64,000 nt of DNA. It comes from Treponema brennaborense (GTDB lineage: Bacteria > Spirochaetota > Spirochaetia > Treponematales > Treponemataceae). Numbering within the stretch: the stretch's first letter is position 1; each line of letters begins with the position of its first letter. The notes under the pieces were generated by a model. The model was not told where the DNA came from and did not search any database. It was given only the letters and a program-made list of their open reading frames with translations. Position numbers and translations under genes: made by a program. Shown here piece by piece: positions 52,044-59,982 of this stretch. Location of the stretch: assembly GCA_023666275.1 (NCBI GenBank), contig JAMPCJ010000006.1, positions 81,976 through 145,975 on the forward strand, written 5' to 3'.

Positions 52044-54383
52044 ATGAAAAAAACTATTTTGAACCGGCTGTTTTGCGGCACGGCGGCATTGCTGCTGCTT
52101 GTTGCCGGCTGCAAATCAGGCGATGACGACTATAACGGCACGGGGGGGGATATAACCGATCCCTCCGGAAACGGCAGCGATAGCGATAATACCGGCAGCG
52201 ATCCGAGTGTTCCCGGAGGAGTGCTTCAAAAGCCGATCGAAATCGTCGCTTCGGGAAGTTTAGACGCGAAGGCTGGCGGTTGGCTTGAAAGCGCGTGGAT
52301 CGAATGGAAGCCCGTTTCTGCGGACGTCGACGCGGCTTACAACGTTTACGTGAAAGGCGAAAATCTCGCCAGCTGGACGAAAATCGACAATGAGCTTATC
52401 CGCGGCTACAACGAGACCGCCGGCTCCACGACGGTGACTTATTTCAGGGCGGACGCTCTGGGCTTGAAGGCGGGAACTTACGATATGAAGGTCGAACTTG
52501 CGGACGACACGATGCAAACCGCCGAAGTTTCGGGCATAACCGTTCTTGCGCACGACAGGAGCGGATTCGCCCATTTTGGGTATACAAAAGGAATTGGAGC
52601 ATACAATGACGACGGAACATTGAAGACGGGTGCGAAAGTCGTTTATGTCACAAAGGACAATGCAAAAACCGTTACTGCCACAGTAAAAACTGGCAGCAAC
52701 AAGAGTGAAGAATTTAAGGGAATGCAGGCAATTATTAACGCATATCAAAAGGGAGCTGATACCACGCCTATAACGTTCCGAATTATCGGTGTTGTTTCAA
52801 AAGACGATATGGACGCTTTGGGTTCTTCAGAAGAAGGTTTGCAGATAAAAGGCAAAAATGCCAATTCGGAAATGAACATAACGGTTGAAGGCGTTGGCGA
52901 AGATGCGGTAATAACGGGATTTGGAATTCTTGTTAGAAACTCATCAAGCGTCGAATTAAGAAATTTCGCCGTCATTTACTGTATGGACGATTGTGTTTCT
53001 ATCGACACGGGCGACAGCAGACTTTGGGTGCATAACCTTGATTTATTCTACGGACCGCAAGGTTCAGGCGATCACGCAAAAGGCGACGGATCACTCGACT
53101 CTAAAAACGCAACGATGTCAACATATTCTTATAATCACTTTTGGGATTCAGGAAAATGTAATTTGCTCGAAAATGGCTCACAACCTTACAGTTATGCGAG
53201 TGGTTCCAATTACTTGACATATCATCACAACTGGTACGACCATTCAGATTCAAGGCATCCTCGTGTTCGCTACGACAATGTTCATGTGTACAACAACTAC
53301 TACGACGGAAACTCAAAATACGGCGTTGGGTCAACTAATGGTTCGTCAGTGTTTGTCGAAAACAACTACTTTAGAAACTGCAAGTTCCCCATGCTCACAT
53401 CAATGCAAGGAAACGATGTTTACGCGGGAACAAAAACTTACAAAGAAGACAACGGCACATTCTCAAGCGAGGACGGCGGAACAATTAAGGCGTACAACAA
53501 CTATATGACGGGCAACACGATGAGTTATGCTGCTTATGCTGCAACATCAATAATAATAAAAGGCTCACCCGTCGATGCAAGTGGCTATTTTGACACGAAA
53601 ACGCACTTTGACGCTTACGAAGTTGCAAATCGGACGGACAAAGTTCCAAACACACTTCACCCTGTAAAAGGAACAGCGCATTATTATTCAAACTTCGACA
53701 CAGATTCTTCGATTATGTACACATACAAAGTTGATACGCCCGACGACGCAAAAACGAATGTTGAAAACTTTGCCGGACGAATGAACGGTGGCGACATTTT
53801 GCGAAAAACCGATATGTATGATTTGACGGCAGAAAGTGAAGACACAAACCACGAATTGATTCCTGGTTTTGTCACATTCTTAAAGTCGTACAAATCAAAA
53901 CTTGTCAGCACGAACGTAACCGCTGATTCTTCGTCAAGCACCGGCGGAAGCGGAAGCACAGGCACAAGTGGTAGTGGCACAACAGGTGACGGAAGCAGCA
54001 CGACGACAACTGAAACGCCTGCGACTATAACTTACCCGACTGCAACGTTGAAAGCGGGAACGATTTCTGATTTTACGGCGACTGATATAAATTGGACACT
54101 CATTGCTAACAGCACTTCTTCAAGTATTGCAAGCAAGACACAAGTTAATGTTTTCCCTGGTGCTTATCTTGCGTTCCATTTGGATAAAGAAGCGACATTA
54201 ACTTTTGAAACGATTGGTAATAAGCCTGGCAAAATAGTAAGTTCAACGGGAACAGCATCTGAGGTTGCACAATCGACAAATGTTTCTGTAAAACTTCCTG
54301 CTGGAAATTATTATTTTACATCAGCTCACGCAGAGAAAGATTCTCGAATTAAAGGTAGCATAACGGTAACTTATACAAACTAG
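52044..54383 (+). CDS. Pectate lyase lipoprotein (polysaccharide lyase family 1)
   Basis: A 779-aa surface enzyme that cleaves polygalacturonate by beta-elimination. The signal ends LLLVAGC (lipidation at about Cys23). An acidic Gly/Ser/Asn linker with a G8 tract (52142-52149) follows, then a fibronectin-like region (about 60-175), then the PL1 beta-helix (about 200-600). Catalytic blocks are DDCVSIDTGDSRLWVHNLD, STYSYNHFWDSGK and YHHNWYDHSDSRHPRVRY (RHPR holds the catalytic Arg). A Ser/Thr/Gly linker and a C-terminal beta-domain of about 115 residues close the protein. Codon use turns AT-richer after about 52570. GGGGA precedes the ATG. Confidence 0.9.
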   Translation: MKKTILNRLFCGTAALLLLVAGCKSGDDDYNGTGGDITDPSGNGSDSDNTGSDPSVPGGVLQKPIEIVASGSLDAKAGGWLESAWIEWKPVSADVDAAYNVYVKGENLASWTKIDNELIRGYNETAGSTTVTYFRADALGLKAGTYDMKVELADDTMQTAEVSGITVLAHDRSGFAHFGYTKGIGAYNDDGTLKTGAKVVYVTKDNAKTVTATVKTGSNKSEEFKGMQAIINAYQKGADTTPITFRIIGVVSKDDMDALGSSEEGLQIKGKNANSEMNITVEGVGEDAVITGFGILVRNSSSVELRNFAVIYCMDDCVSIDTGDSRLWVHNLDLFYGPQGSGDHAKGDGSLDSKNATMSTYSYNHFWDSGKCNLLENGSQPYSYASGSNYLTYHHNWYDHSDSRHPRVRYDNVHVYNNYYDGNSKYGVGSTNGSSVFVENNYFRNCKFPMLTSMQGNDVYAGTKTYKEDNGTFSSEDGGTIKAYNNYMTGNTMSYAAYAATSIIIKGSPVDASGYFDTKTHFDAYEVANRTDKVPNTLHPVKGTAHYYSNFDTDSSIMYTYKVDTPDDAKTNVENFAGRMNGGDILRKTDMYDLTAESEDTNHELIPGFVTFLKSYKSKLVSTNVTADSSSSTGGSGSTGTSGSGTTGDGSSTTTTETPATITYPTATLKAGTISDFTATDINWTLIANSTSSSIASKTQVNVFPGAYLAFHLDKEATLTFETIGNKPGKIVSSTGTASEVAQSTNVSVKLPAGNYYFTSAHAEKDSRIKGSITVTYTN

Positions 54384-54401
54384 CGTAAAACCCCGTACTT
54401 T

Positions 54402-54432
54402 CCCCGCCCGATATCGGGCGGGGATTTTTTTT
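54402..54432 (+). terminator. Terminator after the pectate lyase gene
   Basis: A perfect palindrome with half-site CCCCGCCCGAT (54402-54423), then a T8 run. Confidence 0.92.
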
Positions 54433-54554
54433 GCCGGCGGCGCGGTTCCCCAAGACGCACCTATTCTGTGTTCGGCATTATTTTCCCCGCACGTTTCCGC
54501 ATGGTTTCCGCGCTTTTTTTTCGCATTTTTTGACTGAAAAATCACATATATATC

Positions 54555-54563
54555 TGGTATACT
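54555..54563 (+). promoter_or_regulatory. Extended -10 promoter of the pectinesterase gene
   Basis: TGG-TATACT, an extended -10 of the TGn type, with no good -35 at 17 bp. A TTGACT 22 bp upstream is too far. The ribosome-binding site AGGAGG follows at 54584-54589. Confidence 0.5.
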
Positions 54564-54595
54564 GTTCCTTGTTATTTTGTATCAGGAGGGGTATG

Positions 54596-57500
54596 GTGAA
54601 ACAGCTGAAACTTCGCGCACTGCTTTGCGGCGCCGCGCTGTTATGCGTGTCGGTGCTGTCGGCGCAGACGCGGAAAATCGATATATGGGATTTCGGAGGA
54701 GTGGAAACCGGCGGTGCTGTGTACCGCAACAATATTACCGGCGCCGATCTCGAATCGCTCGGCGATATGCAGGGCGGAAAATTCATTGCGGAAGCGCAGA
54801 AAACGCGCAGCATCGAATTCGGGGATCTTGTGCTCGGCGTTATAAACAACGACCGCCTGTATTACAACAAAGCGGACGGTTCGCAGGGAAAAAACAGCGC
54901 CGGACAGCAGGGCTACATGAGTTTCGATTTCAATGACGGCTATGTTTCCAACGGAATTTATTACTGCAACGGCAGCGGCGGCGAGGGACGCCGCTATATT
55001 ATCATCAATAATGTAAAAGCCGGCGACAAAATTACGTTTTACGGACGCACCAGCAATTCCGCGGAAGCGTCTGTGCACTTTGTCCATTTGGGAGCGGACG
55101 GCGCGGCAAGCGGCAGACAGTCGGAATCCGCCAAGCTCGAAGCCGTGTCCGCAAAATACGAATATGCCGCCGCGCATGACGGTTCGTATAAAATATATTC
55201 CGGCACGGAATCCGGAAAGCCCGTGTATTACCGCGTCGTGCGCACTCCGGGCATTGCCGTCGTCGGCGCGCTTTCGGTTGCCGCGGGCGCTTCGAACTTC
55301 CGCATCCGCTTTGTGAATCAAACAACGAATGCCGAAACGGACGCCGTTATATCGGGAAAATCCTATACGGCGGTGCTTGCACCCGGCTACACATACACGG
55401 CTGTTCTCTCAGGCGCGAAAGGCTACGGCGTGAGCGGCAGCACGAAGACGATTGAAGTGCCCGATTCCGCATTTGCTTCCGGAAAAATCAATGCGCCGCT
55501 TTCCGTCGTGGAACAGAAAATCTATGCGGCGTCGGGAAATATTGCGGGCTTTGCGGCGGATTACGATATATCGAAATTATCGGTTGATTTTGTGCCGCCG
55601 TCGGGAACAACTGCACAGCCGGTTTCTGCGGAAATAAAAGACGGCGCTTCGTATTCGGCGGTACTGGAACCGAATGTCGCGTATTCGGTAATTTTGGGCG
55701 GCGTGAATGATTACCAAACGCCGGCGGATTTTGTTTTCAATGAAACGGAAGACACCGTAAAAGACATTCCGGCAGAGAAAAAACCGCTGCAGAATGTTTC
55801 CGGCACGTTTGCAGGGCTTGAAAAAGGCGCGCTTCCGTCGGGAATTACGTTTATCAATATCGAAGACGAATACCGGTACCAAGGCGTTATTAACGGAAAC
55901 GGATATACCGCTTCGCTGCGGCGCGGTGCATATACGGTCCGCCTCGATCTGAGCGGCTATGAAACAAAAACGCATATTGTTGTAAACGATGCGGCGGTTT
56001 CCAAAAACATCAAAGTCAATAAAACCGCCGCCGCGGAAAAAGTCAAATACGCAAAAAAATTATATGTAGGCGGAAAAAAAGGCAAATTCAAAACCGTTTC
56101 GGAAGCGCTTGCCGCGGCCGACGCCATGGAAATCGCTTCGGAAAAGCAGCGCGTTACCGTTTATATAGCGCCGGGAGTATACCGCGAACAAATCCGTGTC
56201 CGTTCTCCGTATATTACGCTTGCAAACACGGATCCTTCGAAAGAAGTAAAACTGACCTGGTATTACGGCATCGGCTACAAATATTTCAGCGCCGGCACCG
56301 ACGGATTTTACGACGAAGACTGCGCGTTTGATTTATACGAAAAACGCACTGTCAGCCGCTGGGGCGCCGCGGCGCAGATACTGCCGGCCGCAGTCGGCTT
56401 CAGAGCGGAAAACATCACATTCGAAACGTCGTTCGGCAAATATATTACCGATGAAGAAATTGCGGACGGCGTCGAATCCGACGGTTCCATGCCGTTTGTA
56501 CGCAAGCTGACTTCGGATCCTGCGTCCCGCGCCGCAACGGAACGTTCCGCGGCAATGGCATCCGAAGCCGACCTTGCGGAATTCAAAAACTGCCGCTTTA
56601 TCGGAACTCAAGATACGCTGTATATCGGAAAAAATACGCGGCAGTATTATCGGAACTGTTACATCGAGGGGAATACGGATTTTATTTTCGGCGACGTTGA
56701 CACCGATATTGTATTCGATTCGTGCGAAATTGCCTGGTGCGGATACAGCGATACCGCGTCGGGAGGTTATATTGCGGTGTCGAAAGACTGCGCTTCCAAA
56801 GGATATTTGTTCATCGACTGCTTTGTGTCATCAAAAGACGGCATGAAGCATGCTCCCGGATATTTCGGACGCCCCTGGGGACAGAACGCCCGCATTGCTT
56901 TTGTCGGCACAAAACTCGACCGCGCGGATTCAATCGCGCCGCAGGGCTGGACAAGCATGAGCGGCAATGTGCCCGAAAAAGCCGCGTACAAAGAAATCGG
57001 CACGACATACAACGCGGCGCCTGTCGATACGGCACAGCGTGTTTCGGGAACGATTGCCGCGTCTGCGGAAGAATTCTCCAAAGAATCCTATTTCGGCGAA
57101 TGGAAGCCGATGTTTTACGAGCCGTCTTTGCAGCGTGCGCCGTCGTTTTCAAAAAGGCCGTCTTTGACATCGAATGACGACATCAATTTGCCGTATGCGG
57201 GACATGTTCTTACGCTGCATTACGAACTTGACAAACAAGCGGCGCCGTTCGATACTTCGCTTATCCGCTGGTACCGTGTCGGCAAAGACGGAACGGAAAC
57301 GCCGGTAAAAACGGAATCGGGCGTTTCTTCCGACCGCACGTATACGATTTCTTCCGCGGATGCCGGCTGCATCATAAAAGTGATTGTCGACAGCGAAATT
57401 TCCGGCGGGTACAAAGGCGAGTCGCTTGCGGCATCAACCGAAGCCACCGTGCGCGAGGGAACGGCGGTTGCTTCCAAAGGAAAAGCGGTTTCCCGCGCCG

Positions 57501-58492
57501 AAAATAAAATCAATATTTTTCTTGCTGGCGATTCCACGGTGAAAGATTATTCGGCTGCCGGCATGTACAACGGCGGCGTTGCACGGAACGAGGGCGCCTG
57601 GGGAGAATATTTGCAGGATTTCTTTGCAAAAGATGCCGTCGCCGTGCACAATTACGCAAACGGCGGACGCAGTACGCGCAATTTTATAAACGAAGGAACG
57701 CTTGAAAAAATCGCCGCCGAGATCAAAGCAGGGGATTACTTGTTCATTCAATTCGGACATAATGACAGTTCCAACGGTGCGGGCTATCTCGACGACCGCT
57801 ATGTTCCGCTCGGAAAACCGAACAAGGCCGGCGTATATCCTGTTCAGGCGGGGAAAAAAGTGCCGACGCCTTCTTCGTTTGCCGATAAATACGGCAGCGA
57901 ATTTTATTCGTATGACTGCGGCGGCACGCAGAAATGGTATTTGATGCAGTACATCGATGCTGCGCGGAAAGCAGGCGCGATACCGGTACTTGTAACGCCG
58001 GTTGCGCGTCAGTATTTCGACGGCAACGGAAAAATCCGTCCGCATCATGATTCTACCGATACAAAAACCGGCACGCTTACGACAAGCGGCAACGCGTATG
58101 TGGAAGTTGTCCGCCAGCTGGCAGAGGAACAGCATGTCGCACTGATAGACGGATTTGAACTGACATGCGCATTGTATGAAGAAAGCTATGCCGCCGGAAA
58201 AAAATATCCGGGACTGCTTATGGCAGCGGGCGACAGTACGCATAACAACAAACTCGGCGGTTTTATCATTGCAGGTCTTATTGCGCAGAAAATAAAAACC
58301 GCCGGCTGGAGCGTATCGCCGTATGCCGAAAAACCGTCCCGCGTACTCGGAGAAAATAACGACGGTCAGTACGTGTTTACGGTAGGCGCGGACAGTACTT
58401 TTTCCGCCTTTAAGGCAGGCTTGGACGGAAAATACAGCATTGCAAGCGATTACTGGACGGATTACGGACAAAAGCTGATTAACCGTTTTTAG
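54596..58492 (+). CDS. Fused pectin methylesterase (CE8) and rhamnogalacturonan acetylesterase-like (CE12) protein
   Basis: A 1298-aa secreted enzyme. Signal peptide LLCGAALLCVSVLSA; then a beta-rich N-terminal part (about 20-480) with a carbohydrate-binding look and short Ig/SpaA-like repeats. The CE8 domain (about 490-880) has FIGTQDTLYI, NTDFIFGDVDTDIVFDSCE and the RPW motif in GYFGRPWGQNARI, the two catalytic Asp being in QDT and DFIFG. An Ig-like spacer follows. The CE12 SGNH domain (about 980-1240) has FLAGDSTVKDY, NGGRSTRNF, FGHND and GDSTHNN. GTG 54596 is spaced 6 nt from AGGAGG; ATG 54593 is an alternative. Confidence 0.9.
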   Translation: MKQLKLRALLCGAALLCVSVLSAQTRKIDIWDFGGVETGGAVYRNNITGADLESLGDMQGGKFIAEAQKTRSIEFGDLVLGVINNDRLYYNKADGSQGKNSAGQQGYMSFDFNDGYVSNGIYYCNGSGGEGRRYIIINNVKAGDKITFYGRTSNSAEASVHFVHLGADGAASGRQSESAKLEAVSAKYEYAAAHDGSYKIYSGTESGKPVYYRVVRTPGIAVVGALSVAAGASNFRIRFVNQTTNAETDAVISGKSYTAVLAPGYTYTAVLSGAKGYGVSGSTKTIEVPDSAFASGKINAPLSVVEQKIYAASGNIAGFAADYDISKLSVDFVPPSGTTAQPVSAEIKDGASYSAVLEPNVAYSVILGGVNDYQTPADFVFNETEDTVKDIPAEKKPLQNVSGTFAGLEKGALPSGITFINIEDEYRYQGVINGNGYTASLRRGAYTVRLDLSGYETKTHIVVNDAAVSKNIKVNKTAAAEKVKYAKKLYVGGKKGKFKTVSEALAAADAMEIASEKQRVTVYIAPGVYREQIRVRSPYITLANTDPSKEVKLTWYYGIGYKYFSAGTDGFYDEDCAFDLYEKRTVSRWGAAAQILPAAVGFRAENITFETSFGKYITDEEIADGVESDGSMPFVRKLTSDPASRAATERSAAMASEADLAEFKNCRFIGTQDTLYIGKNTRQYYRNCYIEGNTDFIFGDVDTDIVFDSCEIAWCGYSDTASGGYIAVSKDCASKGYLFIDCFVSSKDGMKHAPGYFGRPWGQNARIAFVGTKLDRADSIAPQGWTSMSGNVPEKAAYKEIGTTYNAAPVDTAQRVSGTIAASAEEFSKESYFGEWKPMFYEPSLQRAPSFSKRPSLTSNDDINLPYAGHVLTLHYELDKQAAPFDTSLIRWYRVGKDGTETPVKTESGVSSDRTYTISSADAGCIIKVIVDSEISGGYKGESLAASTEATVREGTAVASKGKAVSRAENKINIFLAGDSTVKDYSAAGMYNGGVARNEGAWGEYLQDFFAKDAVAVHNYANGGRSTRNFINEGTLEKIAAEIKAGDYLFIQFGHNDSSNGAGYLDDRYVPLGKPNKAGVYPVQAGKKVPTPSSFADKYGSEFYSYDCGGTQKWYLMQYIDAARKAGAIPVLVTPVARQYFDGNGKIRPHHDSTDTKTGTLTTSGNAYVEVVRQLAEEQHVALIDGFELTCALYEESYAAGKKYPGLLMAAGDSTHNNKLGGFIIAGLIAQKIKTAGWSVSPYAEKPSRVLGENNDGQYVFTVGADSTFSAFKAGLDGKYSIASDYWTDYGQKLINRF

Positions 58493-58532
58493 CTGTTTTA
58501 TTCACGTAAAGATTTTATACCGATATGCTTTG

Positions 58533-58579
58533 ACGATTGAGTGTACTGCGGGATTTTTACACGCAGTACACTCAATCGT
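58533..58579. repeat. 18-bp perfect inverted repeat
   Basis: ACGATTGAGTGTACTGCG (58533-58550) and its complement (58562-58579) around an 11-nt loop, between two convergent genes. There is no clear T-run, so termination is possible but not typical. Confidence 0.7.
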
Positions 58580-58613
58580 TGTTATTCGAAAAAAGGCGGA
58601 TGCGCGGAATTTT

Positions 58614-59492
58614 TTACAGCGATTCTCTGATTTCTTCTGTTCGGTAGCCCGCTTCCAGCGCAGTTTGCAGTGCAATGTCAAAGGCAAAATCGATTTTTTC
58701 CGCCTGATGCGCATCGGCGTTTATTATGAGCGGGATATTTTTTTTCCGCAGTATCCGCAGAAAATCCGCAGAAGGGTAGGTTTCCCGCACTGTGCCGCGT
58801 GCCATGCCGCCGGTATTTATTTCGACGATTTTTCCCGTACCGGCAATAGCCGCCGCCGTAGCTTCCAGCTCCCGCGTATACCATGCTTCCGTCTTGTCGA
58901 AAAAACGCACACGGGAGTTTAATTTTTTTATAAGGTCGATATGACCGATAATATCAAAATCGTAATTTTTGATCATCTCCCTTTCGAGTGCAAAATATGT
59001 CTGCACCGCTTTTTTGCCGTCGCCGCCGAAAACAGACGCAATGCCGCCGGCAAGCTCTTCTGCGGTATTGTCGACTGCGAAAAATCCGCGGGGAATGTTA
59101 TTCGCATCCGGTGCTGCTGAGGCTGCGGCGGATTTTTCCGGATCCCAGAGAAAGTGCAGAGAACCGATTAAATAATCCGGCGCAAAGCGGCTGTAGCGTT
59201 TTTTATCGGGCGACGTATATGCCGAAAGAAAATCGGCTTCAAATCCAAGCTTGACGGAAATACGATCCGCGTATAATTCGGCAGCTCTGCGGATTTCCGC
59301 GCAGCAGGCATCGTAACTTTCTTCGGCGATATATCCCGCAGCGGAAAGCGGAAACATCGCATGGTCGGAAAAACCGATTTCGGAAAAATGCTTATTGACG
59401 GCAGTCTGTATGATTTCTTCTATTGTATTTTCGCCGTCGCTGAATGTTGTGTGCGTGTGATAGTTTGTTTTTTTTCTTTCCGCGTGATTCAT
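58614..59492 (-). CDS. PHP-domain phosphatase (histidinol-phosphatase type)
   Basis: A 292-aa PHP metalloenzyme. Metal-binding blocks in order are NYHTHTTFSDG, GFSDHA, KLGFEADFL, GSLHFL, IIGHIDLI, VEINTGGM and INADAH, matching the HisK-type histidinol-phosphatase fold. No other histidine-pathway gene is nearby, so the physiological substrate is open. TATACT lies 11 nt before the ATG without a Shine-Dalgarno. A 79-bp gap separates it from the HTH gene. Confidence 0.82.
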   Translation of the reverse strand: MNHAERKKTNYHTHTTFSDGENTIEEIIQTAVNKHFSEIGFSDHAMFPLSAAGYIAEESYDACCAEIRRAAELYADRISVKLGFEADFLSAYTSPDKKRYSRFAPDYLIGSLHFLWDPEKSAAASAAPDANNIPRGFFAVDNTAEELAGGIASVFGGDGKKAVQTYFALEREMIKNYDFDIIGHIDLIKKLNSRVRFFDKTEAWYTRELEATAAAIAGTGKIVEINTGGMARGTVRETYPSADFLRILRKKNIPLIINADAHQAEKIDFAFDIALQTALEAGYRTEEIRESL

Positions 59493-59571
59493 ACGGTAAA
59501 AAAGTATAGCATGCCGCGGACGTGTTGTACAGCCGAAGATAAATTTTGCGGCGGGGCACTTCGGATTCCCG

Positions 59572-59913
59572 CTATTTTACCAGAGTTTCGAGCAGGCGCA
59601 AAAGCGCCTCCCGCTGGGCTTCTTCCATTTGTTCGAGTTTTCGGATAAAAGCCGCGTATTTTCTGTAAAGATGCGTTTCGCGGCTTGCAGTGGAATTCTT
59701 TTCCGCGGCGGAAGATTCCGATGCTCCCACAAGGTATTCCGCAGTTACGCCGAGCGCGCGGGCAATGCGCACCGCAAGATCCGCTGCGGGAATTCCGTTT
59801 CGGGCGATTCCTTTCGGAATATAGGACGGATCAAAATCCGCTTCCGCGGCAAGTTCTTTCCGTGATTTCCCCAAGTATTTGAGCTCGTCGTCGACAACTT
59901 CCCAAAAATTCAT
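59572..59913 (-). CDS. XRE-family HTH regulator
   Basis: A 113-aa DNA-binding protein. The helix-turn-helix lies at about residues 15-65 (GKSRKELAAEADFDPSYI, then NGIPAADLAVRIARALGVTAEYLVG). The C-terminal part (75-113) is a charged helix, probably for dimer formation (KYAAFIRKLEQMEEAQREALLRLLE). It is divergent from the CotH gene. Its predicted promoter, with -10 6 nt before the ATG, contains the palindrome GACAATTGTC, which suggests self-control. Confidence 0.85.
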   Translation of the reverse strand: MNFWEVVDDELKYLGKSRKELAAEADFDPSYIPKGIARNGIPAADLAVRIARALGVTAEYLVGASESSAAEKNSTASRETHLYRKYAAFIRKLEQMEEAQREALLRLLETLVK

Positions 59914-59919
59914 TGTAAA

Positions 59920-59975
59920 ATTCTACGGACAATTGTCATTTATGTCTTGCATAAAATGACAAAAAGTACTAAAAT
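59920..59975. promoter_or_regulatory. Divergent promoters and operator between the HTH and CotH genes
   Basis: HTH promoter (-): AAGACA (59948-59943), 17 bp, TAGAAT (59925-59920), 6 nt to the ATG. CotH promoter (+): TTGCAT (59947-59952), 17 bp, TAAAAT (59970-59975), 7 nt to ATG 59983. The two -35 boxes overlap. GACAATTGTC (59928-59937) lies in the HTH spacer, and TTGTCATTT (59933-59941) with AAATGACAA (59954-59962) forms an inverted repeat across both -35 boxes. Confidence 0.6.
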
Positions 59976-59982
59976 CCTAAAT

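Noticed and set aside
57434-58471. Long open frame on the minus strand, 345 codons, opposite the esterase gene
   Set aside because: It lies fully inside the CE12 domain, has no motif, and its amino-acid make-up (many Arg, Cys, Phe) is that of an antisense frame of a GC-biased gene.
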